Assembly: GCA_028023455.1 (NCBI GenBank) | Contig: JAQFVV010006238.1 | Location: 2,239,478-2,303,477 of the forward strand | DNA length: 64,000 nucleotides | Reading direction: 5' to 3' | Origin: Epiperipatus broadwayi | Taxonomy: Eukaryota > Onychophora > Udeonychophora > Euonychophora > Peripatidae | In this document: positions 1-11,699 of the stretch, piece by piece | How the letters are laid out: each line of letters opens with the position of its first letter | How positions within the stretch are numbered: the first letter of the stretch is position 1 | The notes under the pieces: model-generated | The model's input: only the letters and a program-made list of their open reading frames with translations | Told to the model about the DNA's origin: nothing | The model's database searches: none | Position numbers and translations under genes: made by a program

Positions 1-12
1 TTGATTTTGTAG

Positions 13-136
13 GAGGGCACATGTGGAGGTTCAGCATACAATAGACCATTTCCAGGGGGAGAATAGTCTGGGCGCTTTCTACTCAAACATACTGTGGTGG
101 GAAATTAATTTAATATTTCTGGAGCCTCTCAACTGA
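13..136 (+). other. Possible exon fragment or decayed coding segment
   Basis: A stretch clearly less AT-rich than its surroundings follows a TTTTGTAG that could be a 3' splice site. One frame is open for 39 codons (17-133) and ends at TGA 134-136; the predicted peptide includes HVEVQHTIDHFQGENSLG. I recognise no family. It could be the terminal exon of a gene entering from the left, or a retrocopy or repeat fragment. No poly(A) signal or conserved motif decides between these. Confidence 0.15.
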
Positions 137-587
137 TCGAGAGCACAGCTAAAGTTTAACTCCCCAGTTGTGAAAAAATTCAAAAAGTCCTCTTTTTTGA
201 TCTTATCTTTTTCACTTTTTGTTCTATTTTATTTTTAGCTCCACCCATTTGCCCCGAGGAGAATCAATGCATTTTATAAGTTTAATTTATTTAGAAAGCT
301 GCATTTCTATTGTTTAGGTTTACTTTTACTTTTTTACATTTTTGCAATTAAAGCTTTTAGGAATGTTTCTTTTAATTAATCTATTATCTGTCACCTACCG
401 TTACTTGCAAAATTTCAAGTTCAAAGGGAATATACAATTAATTTTACTTTTATTTCAATTACAATCAAATTTTCAAAATTATTATTAAATACGAATTTTA
501 AACACAGCAACAAAATAACGAACTTTACAATTCAAAATATATAGTTAAAATTATATAAAATTATAACTAAAAGAGAAATATAAATTA
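137..587. other. AT-rich DNA without recognised features
   Basis: AT-rich sequence with frequent T-runs. I see no open frame above background and no repeat that I can match elsewhere in the window. Confidence 0.5.
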
Positions 588-1532
588 CACCTGGGTCTCG
601 TTTTGCACGATAGATAGGTTCCTCAGAAAACACATGCAAATGAAATCGCACAAAAATAGACGTAACTTACCTTGAAAAAGGAAGGATACAGACTGTGATT
701 TTTCAAAAATCGCATAAAAGCAAAGCACCAACGTAAAATTACTTTAAAATTTGCACAAAAAAAAAATAAGGAAATAGAATATGACTAATAAAAATTTTCA
801 AATTTGAAAAAAATTGATACAAGACAAACTTTTTTTAACTATAATATTTAATTTTATTCAAAACAATATATTTTTATGCATAATTTCCAGTAATTTACAT
901 TTTTATACATGTTTTAATTATTATCGTGATTTGCCGATAAACAGGTTCGTTTGCAAACTGGTAAGAAATCAGATTCTTCACAAGAGGAAATACAACTAGT
1001 GCCAACATCACTCTCATGTTGTGTTAATGGTTTTCTGGTGACAACGTAATTAGTAATTAATCTAACAACTAAAAATTAAATTCTTATTTTTGTCTTTAAT
1101 TTTTTAATTTTCAATTTTAATTGTGCCCACTACTATTACTCACCTTTTAAAAATAAACTTGCAGACACTAAATGATTAATAATTGATTACGTTCTTTTTT
1201 AAAAAGCAAAAACAATGTGATTTAAAATGCAAAATTAACACACACACAAATTTACATTATAATCTTGTAAAATTTAATGTGTGTATACATAAAATATGGA
1301 AATCATGATTTTAATTTTATTATTGCATAAAATCTTACTATTATAAAGCACTGAAAATATTGAAATTACTAAGATGAAAGTCGAATTCCAATAATGTGCT
1401 ATTACTTTCAATATATGCGAAATTTATTATTTAAAGTAATAGCGCATTATCGGAATTCGACTTCCGGAGAAATGTGAATCGTATAACTTCAAAATCGCGT
1501 TAAATAAATCCGCGTAAAAAGAGACCTAGGTG
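588..1532. mobile_element. TA-flanked terminal-inverted-repeat DNA element, non-autonomous
   Basis: The left end reads CACCTGGGTCTCGTTTT. The right end, reverse-complemented, reads CACCTAGGTCTCTTTTT. Both ends abut a TA dinucleotide (586-587 and 1533-1534), as expected for a Tc1/mariner-like or related TA-target family. A hexamer-rich pattern (GCG/CGC with ATTT) follows both ends. The 945-bp interior has no transposase-like frame, so the copy is non-autonomous. The superfamily is inferred only from the TA target; the ends were matched by eye. Confidence 0.5.
1378..1463. repeat. Inverted repeat (31-bp arms) inside the TIR element
   Basis: The arms are 1378-1408 and 1433-1463, with 29 of 31 positions complementary and a 24-nt loop. 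Both arms contain CGAATTC. The hairpin lies near the right end of the element at 588-1532 and could be part of its subterminal structure or a nested small foldback. Confidence 0.8.
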
Positions 1533-1839
1533 TATATCATTTATTTTTATTTATTGCTGTAAATTTGTTATCGAAATGTGTGTGGGTTTATTGGTGAATT
1601 TCACATATATTTATACATTTTTAATATTGCTACACACACAATTTTATATCAAAAAGTTTAAATTTGGGTAGGATAGGGTGGTGGGTGAGAGATGATAGAA
1701 AAAGGTGAAACTTAAGATTCGAATGTGAATCTTACTGTTTCAATATAAATATAAAATTTATATGTTTTTGAATTTAGCTCTTATCTCAAATCCACTATAT
1801 CACAACCATGCACTGGTGCACACACTCAGATTTTCCTCT

Positions 1840-1965
1840 CTCATGTATAGAATTCAGTTCATATTGTGCATGAGAGTGGCATAATGGAAAAATATTGAGC
1901 TATCAATATGGGTCTAGAGATTCAATTGTTTAATGAGCTAAGGTTGTTTGTAAAATGCATGCATA
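1840..1965 (+). mobile_element. tRNA-like SINE relic
   Basis: TGGCATAATGG (A-box-like, near 1876) is followed at tRNA-like spacing by GAGATTCAATTG (B-box-like, near 1917). This matches the layout of the other tRNA-derived SINEs in the window. The body is decayed and the ends are unclear. Confidence 0.3.
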
Positions 1966-1969
1966 GTGA

Positions 1970-3250
1970 GAGAGGGTAGACTGAGCTGGTAGATGTGGTA
2001 TGATGACATTGAGATGTTTATTGCGTTGATAAAAAAAAAAAAAAAACAATAACAAAATTAATCCGTTAGTTAAAACAATGTTATATTAGCATACATTTTA
2101 ATAAATTATTATTTTTTCATTTCATTCCTAAGTATTTTACTAACTACATGCTTTTCTGATGCGATAATAAAAAATGCTTCCAAACTATGCTACTATATAA
2201 TAAACAAAAGATCGATTAAAATTCTAAAAAAATTAATACTGTCTTTTACATTTACTATATTATTACTTTGTATTATTACTATTTTAACAACGAGGCCCAC
2301 CTAAGAAATTTTGGGTGGATTAATCTAATTTTGCTTTCCAGTTAAAACATAGAAATCAGCGTGAAAACATCTGTTGGTGAGAATTATATCTAAGCTTTAT
2401 TAATTAATTTGACGTGCGAATGATGCATTTAAATTCATCATTTATGTTTTTCATTTTATTTAAATATCGGTATAACACTATTTATTTGCCCTGCTCTTCA
2501 ATGCGGTTATGATTTCCTGTTTATTTTTATGTAAAATCCATCAATTTTGTTTATATTTTTTTAACTTGTTTTTTTTTTTCTATTTCAGCTTTAAAAATAA
2601 TTTTCTTTTATAAAAGATTTTTTTAAAAAAACAGCTTTTACAAATTGAAAATGCAGTTTTGAATAACAATCGAATTACAATTAGAATTTTGAAAAGCTTT
2701 TTTAAAATTGTTTTTAAGAAGTTGAGTTTAGCGAGAGAGAAAAAAAAATCTGTCTTTTTTTCTAACAGATTTTTAAACAGTCAGGTGCAAAATGACTTTT
2801 TCTTTGTCTCAAATATCTAAAGAGTATTTCTTTGATGAATGAAAGAATTGAGCAAGTCAACTGTTTAACTCGATTTACCTCACAAAATCTCTATTGATTT
2901 TTGTTTGTTCCAGGATGTACATTTTCAAACCTATAGAAGATTCTTTGTAAAAGAAGCATTGTGTCTTTCTTTTGTGAATTCTCAATCTGGCAGAATCTGA
3001 CCATTAGAAAAAAAGAAAGAAAAAAAATGACATTGATAAATGACAATTTGATTTATCTTTCCTTGTTTAGAAAACATCTCTAATTTAAACTAAGAAAATG
3101 GAGATCAATTTCATTTTTAAACTTTGAACCTCTGCTTCTAAATCTATAATATAGTAGTCAACTCATTCATTTTACTTATTCATGGTGCTGACTTTAAATT
3201 CAGTTAGAACATGAACTTTTTTTAAACATCAGAGGATTTATCAACAAGTA
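1970..3250. other. AT-rich non-coding DNA
   Basis: Homopolymer A and T runs (for example 2031-2046) with no open frame or recognisable repeat. Confidence 0.5.
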
Positions 3251-3254
3251 TAGT

Positions 3255-3480
3255 CTTTCACGGTTTAGTACAATGGTATAATGGCAGATTCCAGAGCTGA
3301 AAGTTTATGGATCACAACTTGTTTTTTGTCATTTCTGCTACTCAAACTTGATATGACTTCTTGAGTGACCATTTCATCAATTTATGATTTTTTTAAGAAG
3401 CTAATTTTTATTTAACATAGTTGGTAAATGGATATTTAGCTATTGTTATGTAGAATATTAAACTTCCAATTAATCTGTAT
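3255..3480 (+). mobile_element. SINE relic, family C
   Basis: A tRNA-like head (TTTAGTACAATGGTATAATG, near 3264) is followed by a body. The end resembles the family C tail seen also near 30430 and 34100, of the type TTGGTAAATGGATATTTAGC. It is diverged, and the ends are approximate. Confidence 0.4.
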
Positions 3481-3749
3481 TTATCAGAAAAAATATTCTC
3501 AAGTTGAATATGTAATGTGTGATACAACCTTGACCGCTGGTAAGTTGTTATCTTATACATGTGCCTTTTAAGTCTTTATTTTAACAGCAATAAAAAAAGT
3601 GGCTGTTATTTTGCCTGACACTGTTTGTGTTCAAGATTAAAAGCAAGGCAATAAACAATATTTTGTTTTTTGATAATTTTAAGGCAATAAACAATATTGT
3701 ACCTTTTTTTTTTAACTTGACCACAAATATATAGTATTTTATTAGAGTG

Positions 3750-3976
3750 AAACTGTCTTTCTTGATCCCCATTCCTTCTCTCTGTCTCTCCCTACTTCAT
3801 TTTCCTCTCTTATTCTCTGTTTCTCCCTCTCAGCTTTTCTTGCCTCTTTCATCCTCCATTGCTTCTCTATCTATTTGTTATCTATTCATTCCTCTCACCT
3901 CCTTGCCTCTCTCCTTCTTCTCTATCTCTATCTTCCTTTTTTTTCTATGGGTGTATATATATATATATATATACAC

Positions 3977-4010
<34 letters not shown>
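3750..4010. repeat. Polypyrimidine tract followed by a (TA)n hairpin
   Basis: About 200 bp of almost pure C/T on the + strand (3753-3945) runs into GGGTG-(TA)n-CACCC (3950-3979), a self-complementary microsatellite, and then a further (AT)n run to 4008. The open frames that cross it are products of composition, not genes. Confidence 0.85.
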
Positions 4011-4014
4011 TGAT

Positions 4015-5615
4015 GATGTATTTCAAAATAAAAGTGATGTTTATTTGGTGTCAGACAGCCATGTATTTGCTGGTTATTGTTAGATGGCTGGATGGATAGG
4101 TGACAGAAAAAAATACCACTAGATGAAAGCATCTAGTAATGCTTCAAATCGGAATTCTTATTCATGGACACATTAGTCTGATTCACCTCCCCCCCAACTT
4201 TGCATTAGACTGTTTACTCCAGATTAAATATACAACAATAATAATGATTTATAATGAATTTTATACCTGTGAAGTTATAGCAGCTTTCATCATAAGGCTT
4301 TCTGAAAGGAAATGGAACACTGACTCTGATGATAATGATCAATTGATTATGGCTAGATACAATTCTCTTGGCCAATAAAATTTTGCAAGTATATAAACCC
4401 CTGCTTATCGGAATGTTTTTTTTTTACTTAAATAATCTAACCAGATATTTATTAGTTTGTCTATGCAAGAATTGCTATAAATATGCATGCTGTTATTAAC
4501 CCTTACACATTTCAACATTTTTTTCACCATACCCAACTGGAAATTTTAATAGTTCAACATTTTGATTTTAGGTTTAAAATCTTTATTCAGTATTATGAAT
4601 CAATAAATCGGGCTTGATATATTACAAATAAAAGTTTACTAATGGAAAACATACTTTAAAAATTCTTTAAATTTTCCTATGATAATATTTTTTTTATTTT
4701 TTATTAACAAAATCTTTGTTGAATGAATTCATTTTTTACACATGAATAAATAATTAATAAAGTCATCACAAACCTATGAAATTCTCTTTTTAAATTTAAA
4801 AGTACATTTATAAATATTGAATTTTTACAAAAATTCATTACTACAGCATTTGATAGATTATAAAAATCATAGTTTTTTTTTTTTATTATCATTACTTTAA
4901 ATTTCTTAACTTGTTTTTTTAAAAATAAAATATATTTCAAAAAAATCTTGTGTAAACATGAATAGATTTTTTTAAATAATTAATTTATAAATATTTTGTA
5001 AAAATAATCATAAATATTTAAACTGCAAAATTACACAAATTTTTCCCTTCATTTCTAACAACAATGAAAGAAGAGTTTACATGTTTGGTTATAACCCTAA
5101 GATCAAGGAATGTATCAGTCAGAAACCTTTTAGGCTTTTGTCAACTTATCTGTAGTTTTTTTTTTTATTGTGGACTACTGACATGTTCAGATTTTTTTAC
5201 TGTTAATTGAATATAAAACTGCCAAAAGTATATTAAAGATAGCCATACAAAAGTGATTCAAAGTTGAATCACAAAACCATCATCACAGTACTCTGTGAAG
5301 CTCTGATCATCATTTTCTTAAAGTTACCTAAGGATAAGATATTTTTCATTTTCTATTACAATTAGACTTAATCTTAGTACTGTGGACTTTATAGTATTAT
5401 TTGTATCTTAAAGAGAAAATATGATAGTAACAAAGAAGGATATTTAAAGTAATAAGATTAATCATAATAAAAGCATGTGTGGTAAGCTTAAGAAACTATC
5501 CAATTTTTTTATATATTATTTGTCTTTTTCTATTATTCATATACAATAAAAGATTTTGTAGTCATGAAATTTACTGCAGACTTTATTAACCAGAACTGAA
5601 GTGAAACATTTGTAA
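4015..5615. other. AT-rich non-coding DNA
   Basis: No gene, RNA or element end recognised. A CCCCCCC run sits near 4189, and T-rich stretches are frequent. Confidence 0.5.
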
Positions 5616-5619
5616 AAGA

Positions 5620-5770
5620 TTGTATTTTTATATTGGATTATTTCAAACAGGTTAGTATATGCTATTACTAACAGTTGAATGTATTTGGAATATTTAAATA
5701 AAGTTAAATTTTTTTAAAGACATTCAATACATATATTAGATGATGGAAATAGTCCAATATAAAAATACAA
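5620..5770. repeat. Imperfect foldback, 25-bp outer arms
   Basis: The outer arms are 5620-5644 and 5746-5770, with one mismatch in 25. A shorter inner complementarity (TGAATGTAT against ATTCAATAC) follows. The size (about 150 bp) and structure resemble a MITE or foldback element. No target duplication is obvious. Confidence 0.6.
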
Positions 5771-6414
5771 CTAGAACACCATCATCACAAACCTTTAGGA
5801 AAATAATTTGTAAAAGATGTTTATGTTTTAATTCTAATAATTTAAATAAGCTGGGAAATAAAATACTAAGAATATAATTTTATTTTATGAAAAAAACTAA
5901 AGTTGATGCCCAAATACATTAATTCACAAGTCAGATCTCAAAAAAACTTTTAATAAATGTGCAACAGCAGCTGTTTTTCCTTCCCAAATCTAATTTAGTA
6001 GTTATACAAAAATGGTCAATGACTGTGTTATTATATGGTAAATAAATAAATCATAGATTCCTTTTGAGAGTCAGTGATTGATTTATTTACTATATAATAT
6101 TGTGAGAGTTTGTTGAAGTTGGACCAATTTCTGTTTAACTAATATATTAGCATTGATATCGGAAAATAGGCATTATTTGCAAGTTTGGGGAAATTATTTG
6201 AGTGAGATCTGGCTTCAAACTGTTAATATGGTTTTATGTGTTGGAACTAGTTTTTCTTTGTCCTTTTTTTTTTGTCTAATTAATAATTTAGCACTGATAT
6301 GAGATAGTGGGTATTATTTGCAATGTTTATTAAGATCTGATTTAGGAATTATTACTATATTTTGTACAACAGAATTAGGTTCTCCATAGAATGAAGATTT
6401 TTAGATGTAAGAAC

Positions 6415-7020
6415 ATCATTAAAAACAAATATGAGAAATATTGAGAAATTGTATTTTCCATGACTTTATATGGATGTGAAAGTTGGATAGTAAAGAAAGT
6501 GATGAAGTTTGTGTGCTTCTGAAGAATAATGCTGGTTGAGACTTTTGAAATTTCATTTTTCTTTCATATGACATAGCATCGGTTGGGAGGCGAACCAATA
6601 ACTGTCTGCAACCAACTACTTGCTTGCAAGGCTTCTGTAATGACCTTTCGGCTAACAACGCTTGACAAATTTCATTTTTAGCAATAAAAATGAATAAGCA
6701 AGTACTTAATCAGGTTAGGTTTAACTCTCACTTGAAGTATAAATTAACAAGTTAGAAAATATTTTATTGGGAGTGGTGCGAGTATTGAAAAACGTAAGTG
6801 AAAATATTTATTTATGAGGAAATTATGAGAAAAGAATACTGGAATAAGTATACATTTCATTGTAGGGAATTAGCAAAGATTTGTTGGAAGAAATTGTAAT
6901 TGATAAATAAAAGCTAGAAGAAAGAAGTGGATAGATTTTCTTAAAGAGAGAAATAGCTATGTATATTTAAGTAATATGTAGAATAGAAAATGATGTAGGA
7001 GAGGGTATGGATTGTTTTTC
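6415..7020 (+). mobile_element. Decayed non-LTR retrotransposon 3' coding fragment
   Basis: A broken frame near 6466 reads LYGCESWIVKK. It matches the conserved block near the C-terminal end of LINE reverse transcriptases (typically TYGCE-W). After the SINE insertion at 6561-6666, discontinuous frames resume with MRKEYWNKY-like and KKWIDFLKERN-like strings, which suit the same C-terminal region. Many stops are present. The clade cannot be fixed, but the sequence is clearly diverged from the RTE family elsewhere in the window. Confidence 0.35.
6561..6666 (-). mobile_element. tRNA-derived SINE (family A) with perfect 13-bp target duplication
   Basis: The element is flanked by identical 13-bp direct repeats AAATTTCATTTTT (6548-6560 and 6667-6679). 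On the minus strand it shows TTAGCCGAAAGGTC (A-box-like) and GGTTCGCCTCCC (B-box-like), then a short tail CCGATGCTATGTCATATG. A shorter relative lies at 47892-47957. It was inserted into the LINE fossil at 6415-7020 and is therefore younger than that fossil. Confidence 0.7.
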
Positions 7021-7274
7021 AAGATCTGATTTTTGAAGATAAGTTATGATGATTTATACAAAATCTCAGTAGATGTGGCAGTAAGATACTATAACAAGCT
7101 AATATAAATTTACCTTTATTGATTATGTTTTGCCATTATAATTTTACTGTTTTGTAAATTGTTTAGTATGATATTCAATTTTGTCTTTTTTAAGATGATT
7201 AGTAATAAAACTGAATATTAAAAAGAAGCCAAATACAAGAAGATAATTTTGTTTGGTCTGCCATTTGTATAAAA

Positions 7275-8129
7275 CAGTGGCACTCAAGTTTTTAGCTTCA
7301 CACATCACCCAAGGAATATCAAAAAATTTCCATATTATCACTTTGTATAAAAGAAAAAAAATCTGCATCAAAAATAAAAAAATATGTAGATAAATAAAAA
7401 ATATTTATTTTAGCTTTTTGGTAGCCAAAACATAAATACCATAATAAATGTTAAATATTTAACTTATTTAGAGAGAAAAAGTACCTATTATTATTATTGC
7501 TAGCATTTTCAAAATTATTACATAAAAAACTATATGAAAAACAATATATTATAAAAAATATTTTAATTAAAATTAATGATAACTTTGAGCTTGTTTGCAA
7601 AGCAAAACTTTTTAATATCGGGTTCCATGTTACTTAGTTTGAAGCATAAATTAGGTTGATGTATTAATTTTATTCTATATTTATTTTTTTAAATATAACA
7701 TAGTTGAAAATCCTTTCCCCCATAAATAGTATAGCTTTATTCACAATTTTTTTAAAATTGCTCTTTCTCCAAATCAAAAAAATAAACATTGTGGTAGCAA
7801 TTGTGCAATATGGCACTAAGGTGACATACTACCCAGAGTGCAATAAACCAGATATTTTTGTTTATGTCAAAAAGCTGACCAAGACAATGATTGATATAAT
7901 GGAGATATAGTTCTAATTTCTTTTTTTAATATCACTTTTATAATATTTGAATAAATTACTTAAATATACGTTGGTGGTCTAGCAGTTAGCATAGCTGCCT
8001 TCCAAGCAGCTGGTCCGGGTTCGCTTTCTGGTCAACGCTTTGTCATATAAAATATATATATATATAATTTTTCAAAAATAGTTTCTTTCACATACCACTA
8101 GTTATATAACCATAGGTTAAGAATTGCTA
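7275..8129. mobile_element. Non-autonomous hAT-type DNA transposon
   Basis: The left end starts CAGTGGCACTCAAGTTTTTA, and the right end is CAGGTTAAGAATTG-like (CATAGGTTAAGAATTGCTA). Both are typical of decayed hAT ends (consensus CAGTGGTTCTYAAC). A perfect 8-bp direct repeat, GTATAAAA, flanks the element (7267-7274 and 8130-8137), which is the hAT target-duplication length. No transposase frame is present in the 855 bp. A tRNA-Gly-like sequence sits inside, near the right end. Confidence 0.7.
7968..8039 (+). pseudogene. tRNA-Gly(UCC)-like sequence inside the hAT element
   Basis: The 72-nt sequence folds as a tRNA. The acceptor arm ACGTTGG/TCAACGC pairs except at the first position (A opposite C). 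The anticodon arm CTGC/GCAG holds a CTTCCAA loop with anticodon TCC. The T arm is CCGGG/TCTGG with two G-T pairs. Length and sequence are close to animal tRNA-Gly(UCC). Odd points: the first base is A instead of G, the T loop TTCGCTT has lost the conserved A of the B box, and the A box (TGGTCTAGCAG) is off consensus. No T-run terminator follows directly. It is probably a pseudogene or a tRNA-derived SINE head, not an active gene. Confidence 0.6.
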
Positions 8130-8374
8130 GTATAAAAGATTAAATGGATAAAATTCTTATGACATAGAACCATGTTATTATATGTATAAAAATCTATTAA
8201 ATCTCGTTATAAAATAATGTTAATATGTCTAAAATAATTATATGTTATAAGAAACATTTAGATAGTTAAAAATGAATGTATAGATATATATTAATGATTT
8301 TTTTTATCTAAATAAGATTTTGTTATATAAAACATATATAATCAAGTTATTGGTCACATGGAAAGTCATATGTT

Positions 8375-8465
8375 TGAGTATCTGAAGTGATAGAGTTGAG
8401 CTGTGACACAAGGACTTTCAGCTCTTAAGTCTGCCACTCTACCATTGGTCTAAACCACAGAGTTT
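8375..8465 (-). mobile_element. SINE relic, family D (tRNA-like head)
   Basis: On the minus strand CCAATGGTAGAGTGGCAGAC precedes TTAAGAGCTGAAAG. This is the same head as the tandem units at 32190-33276 (AGTGGTAGAGTGATGGACTC, then AAGAACTAAAGG). Only the head is preserved. Confidence 0.45.
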
Positions 8466-8704
8466 TAAGTTTGTTTTTTGAATTATTTTAATTTTTACAC
8501 AATATATTTTATGTCAAATATAATCATTTAAAATATGAAAGTTACGTTTATTTGAAGATGATATGGATCAACCATTATTATTCCAGACACCTCCAATTCA
8601 GAAACTTTTATTATCTGACAAAATTATAAAATATTGTTTGGATTTATTGTTTTAATTCCTATTATATAAAATATAAGTATATTCTTTACTTTAAATGTAT
8701 TGTT

Positions 8705-8945
8705 AATAGTAAAATGTCTCACCTTGTTTAGGGAAATGGTAGTATGTCGGACTCTGGAATATCTATCTGATCCTAGAATGAATTCTGGTACTGGTGCTTC
8801 TGATGCTAAAACTTTTTTGAAATGTCAAGCAATAAAGTTATTTAAATATTGCTTTGTCAGTCTCTGGAGTGTAAGGTATTCAGATTGATTACAATTTAGG
8901 TATTTCCAGCATTCAAATGTCTTACGAAGTCGAGAGCAGTAAAGC
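8705..8945 (+). mobile_element. SINE relic, family B, with a second tail fragment
   Basis: The head GGAAATGGTAGTATGTCGGA and the body TGGTACTGGTGCTTC match the copy at 23485-23590. A further tail piece at about 8900-8940 (TTTCCAGCATTCAAATG) resembles the 59690-59810 tail (CTTCCAGCACTCGAATTTC). This suggests two partial copies or one with an insertion. Confidence 0.45.
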
Positions 8946-8949
8946 CATT

Positions 8950-9525
8950 TATATATTTTATTAATCAAATAAACATACAGTATACAAAAACTATATTCAA
9001 GCTATAGATAATGAAATTAATCTCTATTTAAATTTTCAGCAGTTTGCATCTATAATGAGATGGGTGGCGGCTTATTGTTAAAATCTATAAAATATACAAA
9101 TCCAAAAAATACTTGGAATGATAGCTTTTGGTTTAATGATAGTCTACCCCTATTTAACTTATGTTGTAGTATAATAGAATATAATACAAAATCTTTACAG
9201 ATTTCTGATGGAGATTGCAGATTCAATTGAAACATTTGGAATAAAATAAAATTACTTGAAAATGAGCACAGAAAAGAAGTGATGTCATTGCTAAAAAAAA
9301 TAAACTAAATTTTGCATAAAATTTAATTTAAAACCATTGTAATCATATTAGTATTTAATATATGAAGAAAATCTCAAACCATTATTGTTTCCACTTTTCT
9401 GTAATAATGTTTAATCTATTTACTTTTGTTAATAACTATTACTGAGTGGTCATTATCAATAACTGACTAAAATACATAGCACTTATTGTACACTTTGTTG
9501 TTAACTGCCTGTCAACAAATATCAG
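8950..9525. other. AT-rich non-coding DNA
   Basis: No recognisable gene or element. Short frames here have no family resemblance. Confidence 0.5.
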
Positions 9526-9529
9526 ATTA

Positions 9530-9705
9530 GGTGATCTAAAAATATAGAGTCAACATCTGGTAGTCTCAAATACTTGGCATCCTTGTATAACTATATGATT
9601 GTTTAATAGTGAATCTCAGGTGATCTAAAAGTATATACTCAACATCTGGCAGTATCAAATACTCTGCATTCTTGTACAAATATGTGATTGCTTAATAGGC
9701 CGCCA
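9530..9705. repeat. Two-copy tandem duplication, about 89-bp period
   Basis: The unit beginning GTGATCTAAAAATATAGAGT (9530) is repeated from 9619 as GTGATCTAAAAGTATATACT. Both copies contain CAACATCTGG and end in TTAATAG. The copies differ at roughly one base in eight, so the duplication is not recent. Confidence 0.7.
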
Positions 9706-9884
9706 GTCTTGCTGAACTGATTATCACTTCTTATGAGTAAGATGTAGTTTTGAGAATACAAAGTACCATATTTTCTTCCTGATTTTTGCATCCTTCTGGA
9801 ATTATGACAGTTGATGAGAATCTGCCATTTGTCTTTTTATTATATATCTACATGTCTTCACCATCATTTTTTCTGGACACTTTA

Positions 9885-9985
9885 GCATAAGAGTAACAAT
9901 AAGGATTCAAGTCTCTGGATTGAGACTCGGTCTGTCATTTTTGGTACTTAAACGTTTCATGACCTCCCTAGCAATTATCCATTTT
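9885..9985 (+). mobile_element. SINE relic, family B/D
   Basis: AGCATAAGAGTAACAATAAGG, GGATTGAGACTC and TTGGTACTTAAACG TTTCATGA follow the order head, B-box region and tail of the B and D families. The copy is truncated and diverged. Confidence 0.4.
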
Positions 9986-9989
9986 ATTT

Positions 9990-11035
9990 ATTTCCTATTT
10001 ATTTATTTAACGTATGTGATTTTGCACAGACATAAAATGAAGGATTCATTAGTAGTTTTTATAATGAAATTTAACCTATCACTATTAGTGTTTAAATATT
10101 ATATGTTTTTCCAAGCATCTAACCGCCAAAGTATTTATTGACATCATTATTTATTGACAGCATTTGTTGCATATTGCTATAGCTTTTAATGTTTTTTTTT
10201 GTGAAGTGAGTTATGATTGCCATCTTTCCAGCTAGGGAGAAGTTGATTATTGCTAGGTGAATCCTTATAGATGGTGTCAAACAACACTTGCACTTCAAAT
10301 TGTCCTCATTAACTTTTTTTTTTTGGCTTGAAATATTTGAATCATGACATTTTTGCTTACCATCAAAATGCTTTTATAAACAACTGCTCACATAACGTAT
10401 GATTTTTTTTAAAAAGTTTTTCTTTAAGCTCATTGATTTTTTTTTTTGTTGTTGTTAATGAACTAACCATCTGTGGTGTAAATTGTTTTTAGTAGTCTAA
10501 AGTTTGTAACATCATATAGACTATCTTCACAGATTTACGAGGTAATATTAGCCTTAATAAAATAAATAAAAAAATTAATCGATTTTTTAACTCTCTTCAA
10601 TGCATTTATTGGATATATATAGCATGGTAGAGTATATTTATTTTTATATTTTTCTTTCTTTTAACATCAAAAATGATTTTAAAACTACTTTTCTTTTCTT
10701 AAATACGGTTACTAATCTGTTTATTTGGATCTTTTAGTTTAAAAAAAAAATAAAAATATTTCCAAAACAAAAGTCAGTGTTTATGGATTTTATTGATTTT
10801 ATCTCGTGAAGTTGATCATCAAAGTGTCATTAAGCAAGGCGACTGGAATCATTAAATGGTATCATATGGTGATAATAGGTGTAACAGGTCATCTAGTAAG
10901 CGTTGCAAAGTAAGCTCCTATTCTAATTTATTGCTCCGAATTTTTTTTAATACTGAAAAAAAATTTTTTTTTTCATTTAGTTAACTAATTCATTAGTTTT
11001 GGTTCATATTATGTATGTATATAGTTTTTCATCAT
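9990..11035. other. AT-rich non-coding DNA
   Basis: Several long T- and A-runs (10310-10324, 10438-10447, 10739-10750, 10958-10972). No gene or element end recognised. Confidence 0.5.
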
Positions 11036-11039
11036 CAAC

Positions 11040-11580
11040 ATCTTCGTTTTTAATCATTATTGATTTATTGCAGAATGAATGTCTCTCAAAGTTTAATCCA
11101 GTTTTACCCGTGCATAGCCACATCACACTAACACACTTCTTTATTTCATCCATCTATCTTGTATATGGTTTCTTTCTAGGTCATTTACAATCTCGGGGGG
11201 GGGGGCAGTTTAAGATTAACTTCCCGTCTATTATCATTTCTAACAGTATATCTAGCCCGGTTTCATTTTAATCTTTTGATAATGTTAATGTCACACATTT
11301 GTTTTTCCAGACAAGTATTTTGCTTTTCATTCCTTTTTTGTTATTCTCAACATATATCTCTTCTTACTTTATTTTGTGATCTGATGTCCCAGTATATTGC
11401 TTTTCTGTTAAGTGTTCAAGTCTTAAATCTATTACTAAAAATTGATAAAATATTCATTCATTAAATATCTTTATTTTCAATCATATAGATATATTTTTAA
11501 TATTACATTATTTCTACCAAAGCACTTTATCCAAATATAATTCTTTAATTAATGAATATAATATGCATAGGCATATATGC
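11040..11580 (-). mobile_element. RTE non-LTR retrotransposon, 5'-truncated 3' fragment
   Basis: This tracks the 3' part of the RTE copy at 26675-28245 on the opposite strand. It includes the segments equivalent to the AGHIARR, WMDEIRK and LPVLTYG regions and the end CTGCAGTGGATTGATAATG (here near 11060-11080, decayed). A G9-10 run near 11197 interrupts the match. It is one of several 5'-truncated copies of the family, and all frames are broken. Confidence 0.6.
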
Positions 11581-11699
11581 TATTCAGTTTCTAAATGATG
11601 GTATGAAATAAAATATTTTTATTTGAAGCATTCAAACTGAAAATTGGTGTTATTAAACAAAAACATGTATTAATTCCAACTTTGCTTCCTTGTTTTTAG

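Noticed and set aside
4011-4035. CTGATGA after the (TA)n run
   Set aside because: No GAAA box with a stem II at suitable spacing follows.
3747-4132. Several overlapping open frames on both strands
   Set aside because: They arise from the polypyrimidine tract and the (TA)n repeat; the peptides are runs of S, L, P and YI repeats.
7968-8039. Functional tRNA-Gly gene
   Set aside because: First acceptor pair is lost, the B box lacks its conserved A, the A box is off consensus, and no terminator follows.
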